Below, one piece after another: positions 41,748-48,208 of a stretch of 48,208 nt of DNA. The stretch covers positions 1 through 48,208 of the forward strand of contig URFM01000022.1 in the NCBI GenBank assembly GCA_900547035.1, given 5' to 3'. The notes below the pieces were generated by a model. The model made no database searches. It worked only from the letters and a program-made list of their open reading frames with translations, and had not been told where the DNA came from. Source of the DNA: an uncultured Clostridium sp. (lineage in GTDB: Bacteria; Bacillota; Clostridia; Lachnospirales; Lachnospiraceae). The first letter of the stretch is position 1. Every line of letters starts with the position of its first letter. The position numbers and the translations under genes were made by a program.

Positions 41748-43430
41748 ATGGATCTATCTCTTAGTGAACTTATACGAATCCGGATTCTTCCTCCTGCCGA
41801 CCGTTCTCCAGCTGTATCTCCAGGTGAAAAAATCCATTCTATGGTCATTCTCGAAGGTGGTTCCGCTTTTTTTGAGCACCTTCCCCAACATGCCCTGATC
41901 TTTTTCCCCCACGGCGCTAGTTCAGGGCTCTCCCCCAGCCAGCTTCTGGCTCTGGGGAAAGCCCAATGTGCTGCTGTGCTATATGCCAGTGATCCTCTTC
42001 TGGCGTTTCCGGGAAGCCAGTTTCCTCTGCCGGTTTTCGTCATTCCAGATACCTGCTCTATTTCAAAAGTAATTGAAGAATGTTACCAGTATGCTTTCAG
42101 CGGCATTCAAAAGCTGGCCGAAGCATCTTTAAATGCCATGGAACGTCTTTCCAACGAACTTTTAAGCCACAAAAGCGAAGATGCAAATATGATCTCTGTA
42201 GCAGCAGAACTTTTGGAATGCCCAGTGGCTTTTACTACTTCCGATTTTCATTTGCAACAAGGCAAGAATATCCCTCAAAATCACCTAGTTAACCCTCTGT
42301 ATATAGAAGACTCATTTGATTGGGATCTAGCTCTGGAAGGTTTCCAGGTTAAGCAGGAAACTTTCCATCCCAATCTGGCTTCCGGCATCGATGGAAAGGA
42401 GATCGGAGGATATCTCTACGAAAATACCTACTGCAGACAAAAGGGATATCAGATTTATATTTTCCCCATCTCATACAAAACCAGTTGCTATGGCTATTTA
42501 TTCCTCTCTCTTAACCGGTCTGTTCAGTCTCTGTCACCGGAAATGTGTATGAAAATCCAGCAGATTCTGGCAGTATTAAAATTTGAAATCATTAAATCAA
42601 ATGATATCGCTCAGACGATTAATCGTTATTACGATTTTCTTCTGGACGAACTTTTGGAATCAGACCGAACGGATTTTCGTACTTTGATGCAGAAGTATGG
42701 CTTAATGCAGAAGCCAATCGCAGATGCATACTATATTATCATCGCCGGTCGTAGGCCCAGAAATACCCAGGATAAACTGCAGGAGCTTTTGACTAGCCAG
42801 CAGTTTAATCTCCTCTACGACCGGATTATGTTGGAGCTGAGGGCTACTGATTTCTTTTTGTTTGAACGGCGCGAGGCTTTTATTATCTTTTTGCCCCAGC
42901 CGCTGGCTGCGGCTCAGTCCGACTGTTTTGACCAATTAGCCGCTGTTCTCAAACAATTTTTAAAAGACCAATATCAAGGCATTGGAATCAGCGATGCCGT
43001 TTCTACCGAACAGGTGAGACGTGGCTACTTCCAGGCAGCCAAGGCTTTATCCATCTCCCACAGTACGGCCGGACAAGCCCCCTGCTTTTTTTCCGATTTA
43101 GGCGTCCTCCGGTTCTTTTTTGATCGTTTCAACCAACTGGACCCGGAGCCCCTGCTGCAGGTATATCAGGAATACATTCAGCCCATTCTGGACTATGACA
43201 AACTCCACAGCGGTGAACTGTTTCCCACCCTGACCACCTACCTGAAATGCGGCTCCTCCCCTTCCGGCGCCTGTTCCAGCCTGTTTATCCACAAAAACAC
43301 TCTTTATTCCCGGCTAAACAAAATCTCGCAACTATTGGGGAAAGACCTCTCCGACAGCGAAGTCCATTTTAATATTGTGTTGGGGATCAAAGTCCACACC
43401 CTAATCAAAGCTGGCATTCTTCAAATTTAA
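41748..43430 (+). CDS. PucR/CdaR-type helix-turn-helix regulator
   Basis: A 560-residue regulator. The N terminus (MDLSLSELIRIRILPPADR, residues 1-120) resembles the PucR ligand domain, the middle is a GAF/GGDEF-like region, and the C-terminal HTH_30 (residues about 500-555) reads GACSSLFIHKNTLYSRLNKISQLLG, the family signature. PucR proteins often control purine/ureide or carbohydrate-acid catabolism. That fits the PuuE-like deacetylases encoded convergently, but only by analogy. The frame opens at 41718, but the ATG at 41748 follows AAAGGAA. It has its own promoter. Confidence 0.88.
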   Translation: MDLSLSELIRIRILPPADRSPAVSPGEKIHSMVILEGGSAFFEHLPQHALIFFPHGASSGLSPSQLLALGKAQCAAVLYASDPLLAFPGSQFPLPVFVIPDTCSISKVIEECYQYAFSGIQKLAEASLNAMERLSNELLSHKSEDANMISVAAELLECPVAFTTSDFHLQQGKNIPQNHLVNPLYIEDSFDWDLALEGFQVKQETFHPNLASGIDGKEIGGYLYENTYCRQKGYQIYIFPISYKTSCYGYLFLSLNRSVQSLSPEMCMKIQQILAVLKFEIIKSNDIAQTINRYYDFLLDELLESDRTDFRTLMQKYGLMQKPIADAYYIIIAGRRPRNTQDKLQELLTSQQFNLLYDRIMLELRATDFFLFERREAFIIFLPQPLAAAQSDCFDQLAAVLKQFLKDQYQGIGISDAVSTEQVRRGYFQAAKALSISHSTAGQAPCFFSDLGVLRFFFDRFNQLDPEPLLQVYQEYIQPILDYDKLHSGELFPTLTTYLKCGSSPSGACSSLFIHKNTLYSRLNKISQLLGKDLSDSEVHFNIVLGIKVHTLIKAGILQI

Positions 43431-43454
43431 TAACCGAATTAATTTTACCAGCAT

Positions 43455-43494
43455 GAAAGGCTCCGCCGTCAAAATCCGGTCAGAGCCTTTCTTC
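43455..43494. terminator. bidirectional terminator between PucR and DUF885-like genes
   Basis: GAAAGGCTC (43455-43463) and GAGCCTTTC (43483-43491) are perfectly inverted around a 19-base loop and flanked by TTC on the plus strand, in the gap between convergent genes. Confidence 0.6.
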
Positions 43495-43523
43495 ATTCCC
43501 TTTCATTTGTCCCTGTCATTTTG

Positions 43524-44849
43524 TCAGCCGAAAAAATCCGGTTTCATGGTATGGTCCAGAATCTTTCCCATTGTCACATGTGAACAGCAAAGCTGCTCAT
43601 ATAAAACCCACTGTTCCTTCACATCCCTAGCTGCTCCCTGAAAATAGTCTTTCACCACATCCCGGGCATAATCATGGGCCACAAAATGGCCGGTATCATC
43701 CATCAGGGTTGCCACATCCTGCGCCGTGCTGTTTCGGTCCATAAATCCATATTTATCCAAAAACTTCAATCCGTCCTCCGGAGACCACACTCCGTCCCAG
43801 ATTTTTCTGGTAACCTCCAGCTTTCCGTATCCGGCTATTTCACAAAACCGGTGCCATAATGGCATCAGCTCTGCCAGCCCGCAGTCAATCCCTGCTTTCT
43901 TAAAAATTAACTCTTTCTCAAATTCCACCTGTTCCGCCATGGAGTTGTGAAAACTCATGGAAATAGCATGGCGGGCAGACCCTTCCGTAAAGGCCGATGA
44001 GGTAGAATATTGAGAAACAATGGCCATTTCCGGCCAGCAGGTATCAATCATCGTTTGAAGCCTTTTTTCAAAATACGTCAGATGCCCTGGCTCCATTTCA
44101 TGGCCGATATACTCCATAACCCGGTCAACCGTCCAGGGATAAAGAAGGTTGAAATTCCGCTCATACTCCAAGTGATTGTAATCGTATCCGAAAAGAATTG
44201 AGAGAAATACCATGTTTCGGTCCGGCAGCCGGCGAACCCGCACTCTCGGCATACTGTTTCCGGTTACATTCATATTTTCCACGGCAATTCTGTGAAATTC
44301 CTCCGTAGTGCTTTTCAGAACATCCAGAAGTTTTTCCGGGGCGATGGCAAGCTTTTCCCGAAAGTCAAGAATGCGTTCTGCAGTCTCTCCTTTTCCCGGC
44401 AAAGCCTGATCCATCTCCTTCAGAATTTCTTCAAATTTGCGGTAATCATATTCCGGCGCTTTTAGTCCGTACAGCCCCTCTGTCATCTGGTCAAAGGTCA
44501 TCTTTTCTCCTAAAAGGATCCGGGTACGTACTTGAAGATTATGAACATGTTCAATCAAATAGTCCGTTCTAATGATTTCCTCAGGATGAGCCGTTTTTTT
44601 ATACAGTCTCAGACTTTCCTCCAGATGAATTGATTCGTCCAGAATATCTTCCAACGTTTTTCCATGTTTGCGGTTACCGATCTCATAATCCGGTATGGTT
44701 TTATAATCCCTGGAAAATCTCATGCTGGTCCTTCTCCAGAACGGTCCCTCCGTATACCATTGCAGATCCCCTAAATCATAACGGGTTTTACAGAGCGTCA
44801 GATCCTTCAGCTGTTCTCCAAAGGCATTTAATACTGCTTCTGTCACCAT
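43524..44849 (-). CDS. short DUF885-like zinc metallohydrolase (HExxPGH)
   Basis: A 441-residue protein with HEMEPGH (His250, Glu251, His256), the gluzincin-like motif of DUF885/HExxPGH hydrolases, and the supporting segment SSAFTEGSARHAI about 35 residues later. DUF885 members are usually 550-600 residues, so this is a short form. No signal peptide is present, hence cytosolic. It is probably a peptidase or amidase acting on a small molecule. The ATG at 44849 follows AAAGGAGG. It is last in the SDR-SDR-deacetylase-deacetylase operon, nine bases after the preceding stop. Confidence 0.78.
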   Translation of the reverse strand: MVTEAVLNAFGEQLKDLTLCKTRYDLGDLQWYTEGPFWRRTSMRFSRDYKTIPDYEIGNRKHGKTLEDILDESIHLEESLRLYKKTAHPEEIIRTDYLIEHVHNLQVRTRILLGEKMTFDQMTEGLYGLKAPEYDYRKFEEILKEMDQALPGKGETAERILDFREKLAIAPEKLLDVLKSTTEEFHRIAVENMNVTGNSMPRVRVRRLPDRNMVFLSILFGYDYNHLEYERNFNLLYPWTVDRVMEYIGHEMEPGHLTYFEKRLQTMIDTCWPEMAIVSQYSTSSAFTEGSARHAISMSFHNSMAEQVEFEKELIFKKAGIDCGLAELMPLWHRFCEIAGYGKLEVTRKIWDGVWSPEDGLKFLDKYGFMDRNSTAQDVATLMDDTGHFVAHDYARDVVKDYFQGAARDVKEQWVLYEQLCCSHVTMGKILDHTMKPDFFG

Positions 44850-44858
44850 AGCCCTCCT

Positions 44859-45686
44859 TTACTCCTGTCCTGCATAGTAGGAGGCGATCTCCTGCCCTGT
44901 CGCAATCCAGACATCGTCATTTTTTTGCATTTCCTTAATCAATTCTTCCAGCATAAACACCCTTCCCTGCTCTCCCGTAGCCTGAGGATCCAACTGAAGA
45001 TTGAAAAGGGTTCCCCATTTTTTCGCGCCTTCCAGCTCAGTCTTCCAGTTTGCCAGCACATCATCCATACGGGCGCTTCGGGCCTGCCCAGGCGGGATAG
45101 GCGGATCAAAGGTAAACACAAAATAAGGAAGATCAAATAACTCCCAATGGACCGGAAGTTCCACAATGCCAGCTGGCTGGCGAATATAAGGCACATCGTC
45201 ATCAGACAGTGAGCTGGAATAGGTAAATCCAAGAGATTTCGCAATTGATAAAGTTTCCTCCGTGATTTCTCCTTCCGGCATGCGAAATCCCACCGGTGCC
45301 TGCCCCGTTGTCTCCTTCAATATATCCCTGGCTTCCTTCAGGGCAGTTCTCTGTTCATCCTCAGTCAAATGAGCCAGGATCTCATGCTGATTTCCATGAC
45401 AACCAATCTCATGACCATGGGCCGCAATAGCCCGGACTGCATCCGGATAGCGCTTGGCCACCTGTCCTGGAATAAAAAAAGTCGCTTTCAGTTGATACTG
45501 ATCTAAAATCTCCAGCAAATGTGGAAGACCAAATCGAATTCCGGTTCTTCCAAGTCGTAGGATATCTCCCTCTTCTACCACTGCATCCGGATAATAAATC
45601 TTGGCAAAAAACTCCGCATCCAGGTTAACGCTGATCATTGCGGCGCACACCTTATTCCGCGGCCATCTCATACGCTCAATTCCCAT
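44859..45686 (-). CDS. polysaccharide deacetylase family protein (CE4, PuuE-like)
   Basis: A 275-residue CE4/NodB-fold hydrolase. The metal site is built from ISVNLDAEFF (Asp23) and the HxxxxH-type motif GHEIGCHGNQHE. TFFIPGQVAKRYPDAVRAIAAHGHEIG is the usual strand-helix block, and VGFRMPEG supplies the MT3-like Arg. No signal peptide is visible, so it resembles cytosolic PuuE-like members that open cyclic amides or deacylate small molecules, not cell-wall deacetylases. The ATG at 45686 lies inside the end of the preceding gene and follows GGAGGGTTC; the ORF's upstream extension is rejected. It is paired with a divergent paralogue directly upstream. Confidence 0.83.
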   Translation of the reverse strand: MGIERMRWPRNKVCAAMISVNLDAEFFAKIYYPDAVVEEGDILRLGRTGIRFGLPHLLEILDQYQLKATFFIPGQVAKRYPDAVRAIAAHGHEIGCHGNQHEILAHLTEDEQRTALKEARDILKETTGQAPVGFRMPEGEITEETLSIAKSLGFTYSSSLSDDDVPYIRQPAGIVELPVHWELFDLPYFVFTFDPPIPPGQARSARMDDVLANWKTELEGAKKWGTLFNLQLDPQATGEQGRVFMLEELIKEMQKNDDVWIATGQEIASYYAGQE

Positions 45687-46527
45687 CCTCAGAACCCTCC
45701 ACTGACTTAAAATAATTGGCAATCTCCAGACAAGAAGCACACCACACCTTAGGATTATCCGCCAAATACTTGCAGAATCTCTCAAAGATCACTGCCCGAC
45801 CTGGCGTACCGGAAATCTGCGGATGAAATGCAGTAGAGCCGGAATGACCGTAACGGATCATCCCTTCAATTTCCCGCACCCAGTTAGAATATGTATTCTC
45901 ATAAGGTGCAATCCTCGGCATTCCCACTAAGACCTCTGGATAGGAGTGGAATACGGTCTGTACATAATCATCCATCTGCTCATCTCTGCAGGGAATATTC
46001 ACCGCACTGGTCCGAATTCCGTTTATCTCATACCAACCGCACTCTTCTCCGCTGATTCCAGCGCTGGAATACAGAAATCCTCCTTCCGAATAAGCCCAAA
46101 CTTCCGTCTCCGGCAGCAAAGGCCCGGTAGGCCTGAGGCCGACGGCTTTTTTGCCTGTATACTTCAGGAAGATCTCCTGGCACAGCTGAATTCTTTCCTT
46201 TTGCTCCTCCAGGGTTTTACCGTACTCACCCGTATGATCCAGGCCATGATGCCCAATCTCATGACCGTCCTTTAAAATTGCCTCCACTGTATCCGGATGC
46301 TCTTTTACAACATTGGCCGGGATAAACCAACTGGACTTTAAATTATATTCTTTTAATATTTCCAGAATACGATAAGCGCCCTTTTTTACCCCATAAAGGC
46401 CAATGGACGGTCCTTTAATATAATTCGCCCCATTAGGCAATCTTCGGATTTTATTTCTCCAAATGGTATCTCCATCCATATCAAACCCTAAAGCAAAGGC
46501 GCTTCCTGCGCCATTTGGCCAAATCAT
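45676..46527 (-). CDS. polysaccharide deacetylase family protein (CE4, PuuE-like)
   Basis: A 283-residue CE4/NodB-fold hydrolase. Its sites are FDMDGDT (Asp16 and Asp18), GHEIGHHGLDHTG (two His ligands) and VGLRPTGPLLP. It is related to but clearly different from the next gene, with different N and C termini, suggesting two subunits or two successive steps. It lacks a signal peptide. It overlaps the downstream deacetylase by 11 bases and lies 17 bases after an SDR gene, so all are translated from one message. PuuE-type allantoinases are the closest functional analogy. Confidence 0.83.
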   Translation of the reverse strand: MIWPNGAGSAFALGFDMDGDTIWRNKIRRLPNGANYIKGPSIGLYGVKKGAYRILEILKEYNLKSSWFIPANVVKEHPDTVEAILKDGHEIGHHGLDHTGEYGKTLEEQKERIQLCQEIFLKYTGKKAVGLRPTGPLLPETEVWAYSEGGFLYSSAGISGEECGWYEINGIRTSAVNIPCRDEQMDDYVQTVFHSYPEVLVGMPRIAPYENTYSNWVREIEGMIRYGHSGSTAFHPQISGTPGRAVIFERFCKYLADNPKVWCASCLEIANYFKSVEGSEDGN

Positions 46528-46544
46528 CCAATCTCTCCTCTCTT

Positions 46545-47309
46545 TTATACCAGCATCCGCTTTCCGCCATTGGGAGCCACAATCTGTCCGGTTACATAAT
46601 CCGCGGCCTCCGATACCAAAAACAGGACTGTATTTGCCACATCTTCCGGCACCGCAATACGACCCAATGGTGTCTCCCGAATCTCCTGCTCGATCATCTC
46701 TTCCGTATCCGTTAACCGCATAGCCGGAGTATCTGTGGTGGGAACCGGTATCACGTTGACATTGACATGATAAGGAGCTGCCTCTCTGGCTACGGAAGTA
46801 GTAAAGCCAATTAATCCCGCCTTAGCCGACGCATAATGGGCGCAGTAATCTCCTCCCCCAATGGCATAGCCGGAACTGATATTCACAATTTTTCCTGACA
46901 TCTGCTTCATCATATGGGGAAATACCTCTCTGGTCATGTAAAATGCCCCATAAAGGTTGAAACGGATATACTTATCCCAGTCCTCATCGCTGATTTCTTC
47001 AAAGCGCTTCCCCGGCTCTCCTCCCCCCACGTTGTTCACTAAAATGTCAATTCTTCCGAATACTCTCAAAGTTTCCCGGACCACCCGCTTAACATCCTCA
47101 ACCAGGAAGATGTCCATATGGCAAAATTCCGCTGTGCCTCCCTCTGCCCGAATCATCTCCATACTTTTTAGCCCGGTCTCATCATCAATATCGCAAAGCA
47201 TCACCTTCACCCCATAAGAAGCCAGCTCCTTCGCAATTCCAAAGCCGATCCCCTTAGCCGCTCCGGTAACAATCGCCGTTTTTCCGCTAATCCGCAAATA
47301 GTCCTTCAT
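46545..47309 (-). CDS. short-chain dehydrogenase/reductase (SDR)
   Basis: A 254-residue classical SDR. The NAD(P) motif TGAAKGIG (residues about 15-22), acidic DIDD after beta-2 (NAD preference), NNVGGG, and catalytic Ser in NISSGYA with YASAKAG (Tyr and Lys of YxxxK) are all present. It oxidises or reduces an alcohol/ketone in the pathway of this operon. It is the second gene, after another SDR and 17 bases before the first deacetylase. Confidence 0.92.
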   Translation of the reverse strand: MKDYLRISGKTAIVTGAAKGIGFGIAKELASYGVKVMLCDIDDETGLKSMEMIRAEGGTAEFCHMDIFLVEDVKRVVRETLRVFGRIDILVNNVGGGEPGKRFEEISDEDWDKYIRFNLYGAFYMTREVFPHMMKQMSGKIVNISSGYAIGGGDYCAHYASAKAGLIGFTTSVAREAAPYHVNVNVIPVPTTDTPAMRLTDTEEMIEQEIRETPLGRIAVPEDVANTVLFLVSEAADYVTGQIVAPNGGKRMLV

Positions 47310-47353
47310 GTGCTCCTCCTCTCCCTTTTGATCCCCCCGGATTTATCCATATG

Positions 47354-48130
47354 CTACATCCAGGCTCCGCTGTTGGGGCAAAGTACCTGCCCCGTAATAT
47401 ACTCAGCTGCTTCCGAAACCAGAAAAACGATTGCCGCTGCCTGATCTTCCGGCGTACCTACCCGGTACCAAGGCAGCCCTTTCGTCTCATCCTCCCAGGA
47501 TCTGCCCGGAAGATGAGCCATACGGGTATCCGTCAGCCCGGTTCCCAGGGCGTTAATATTAATACGGTATTTTGCCAGCTCCTGAGACAGTTCTTTGGCC
47601 AGACCGATCATTCCCGCTTTGGAAGCCGCATAATGCGGATCGGAAAAGTCATATCCCATGGCCGCCCCGGAGCTGACCATGCAAATCTTTCCGTGACGTT
47701 TTTTCACCATGTAGGGCAACACTTCGTTGGTAAACATATAGGCCCCCGTAAGGTTGATCCGAATCAAACGATCCCACTCTTCATAGGTCATCTGATCAAA
47801 GGTCTTTCCTCCGCCAAATCCGGCAGCATTGTTTACCAGAATATCCACATTTCCAAAGGCCTCCACTGTTTTTCGAATCGTATTTCGGATATCCTCCAAC
47901 CTCGCCACATCACAGTAGCTGTAAACTGCATGACCGCCCCGCTCTTCGATCTCCTTCGCTACCGTTCGGGCACTTTCTTCTTCAATATCGCAGACCATTA
48001 CATTGGTACCCAAATCCGCCAGCATGATCGCCGCAGCTCTGCCGATCCCGTTTCCGGAGCCAGTCACAATCGCCGTCTGTCCCTCCAGGCGGAAATAATC
48101 AAACATCGCCTTCCGCACCCGTTCTGTCAT
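47354..48130 (-). CDS. short-chain dehydrogenase/reductase (SDR)
   Basis: A 258-residue classical SDR with TGSGNGIG, DIEEE (NAD-type acidic residue), NNAAGFGGG, and VSSGAAMG with YAASKAG as the catalytic Ser, Tyr and Lys. The ATG at 48130 follows AAGGAGG. It is the first gene of the five-gene operon. Roughly similar to the following SDR, it may perform a different oxidation or an epimerisation by redox with it. Upstream (48154-48172) lies a GGTAGT/ACTACC dyad. Confidence 0.92.
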   Translation of the reverse strand: MTERVRKAMFDYFRLEGQTAIVTGSGNGIGRAAAIMLADLGTNVMVCDIEEESARTVAKEIEERGGHAVYSYCDVARLEDIRNTIRKTVEAFGNVDILVNNAAGFGGGKTFDQMTYEEWDRLIRINLTGAYMFTNEVLPYMVKKRHGKICMVSSGAAMGYDFSDPHYAASKAGMIGLAKELSQELAKYRININALGTGLTDTRMAHLPGRSWEDETKGLPWYRVGTPEDQAAAIVFLVSEAAEYITGQVLCPNSGAWM

Positions 48131-48153
48131 GGAAGTTCCTCCTTCTCTTGTTT

Positions 48154-48172
48154 GGTAGTGTCAAATACTACC
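48154..48172 (-). promoter_or_regulatory. GGTAGT-N7-ACTACC dyad upstream of the SDR operon
   Basis: Arms GGTAGT (48154-48159) and ACTACC (48167-48172) are perfect, with a 7-base centre. It lies 24 bp upstream of the ATG. It is a candidate operator for the PucR- or LysR-type regulator. A TTGACA lies further upstream, but a matching -10 is not clear. Confidence 0.4.
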
Positions 48173-48208
48173 TATTTTTTATGTCAAAATTCTTTAAAAA
48201 ACCTTGAT

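Overview
The window reads as chromosomal DNA of a Gram-positive, low-to-mid GC anaerobe of the Clostridia, most likely a Lachnospiraceae member of the Enterocloster/Lacrimispora/Hungatella kind. The reasons are strong AGGAGG-type ribosome sites, frequent GTG/TTG starts, YesM/YesN-type two-component regulation of a sugar ABC transporter, many AraC/LysR regulators, a FeoB-associated Cys-rich peptide and a TIGR01906 membrane protein. The genus cannot be fixed from sequence alone. I see no rRNA, tRNA, CRISPR array, phage or transposase operon.

Layout. 0.2-7.6 kb: a YesM/YesN two-component system convergent with an ATPase-permease-permease-binding protein ABC importer that resembles glycerol-3-phosphate/sugar (Ugp-like) systems. 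7.7-12.0 kb: a TetR regulator and a pair of overlapping half-size ABC exporter-fold proteins. A GGTTAG-N6-CTAAY operator sits in front of the pair and is shared with an iron-type gene at 33.3 kb. 12.1-14.1 kb: a DUF1847 protein and an AAA/DUF4143 ATPase preceded by three 23-bp-spaced direct repeats. 14.3-17.0 kb: a damaged L-tartrate operon made of CitMHS transporter, ttdA and ttdB. ttdA has lost an internal block that includes an Fe-S cysteine, and the transporter's last ~50 residues are replaced by a palindromic element. 17.4-19.4 kb: two overlapping AraC regulators. 19.6-26.8 kb: glycogen phosphorylase, an Rpn-like nuclease with a 24-bp-repeat coiled coil, a TIGR01906 membrane protein, a D,D-carboxypeptidase and a DEDDh exonuclease.

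26.8-33.0 kb: a four-carbon sugar-acid locus. LysR, a racemase-fold protein, otnK and a frameshifted otnC run on one strand. An isocitrate/isopropylmalate-type dehydrogenase and an intact CitMHS transporter diverge from them. 33.1-34.5 kb: a FeoB-associated Cys-rich peptide divergent from a DtxR-type regulator, then a nitroreductase. 34.6-37.2 kb: a CadC-like ArsR regulator, a stand-alone HMA metal-binding protein and a P1B metal-efflux ATPase.

37.4-48.2 kb: an unassigned catabolic locus. On the plus strand are a beta-lactamase-fold serine hydrolase, an SLC13-type transporter, a DUF6282 metallohydrolase, a LysR and a PucR regulator. Facing them is a five-gene operon of two SDR dehydrogenases, two PuuE-like CE4 deacetylases and a short DUF885-like HExxPGH metallohydrolase. 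Together these could import an organic anion, hydrolyse amide/ester/ureide bonds and oxidise the released alcohol. This is the best candidate for an undescribed system in the window.

The clearest unexplained signals are: three lesions confined to C4-acid catabolic genes; a palindromic repeat family (copies near 12.75, 15.8 and 30.4 kb) of which one copy forms the end of a coding sequence; the shared putative iron operator; and the unassigned 37-48 kb locus.
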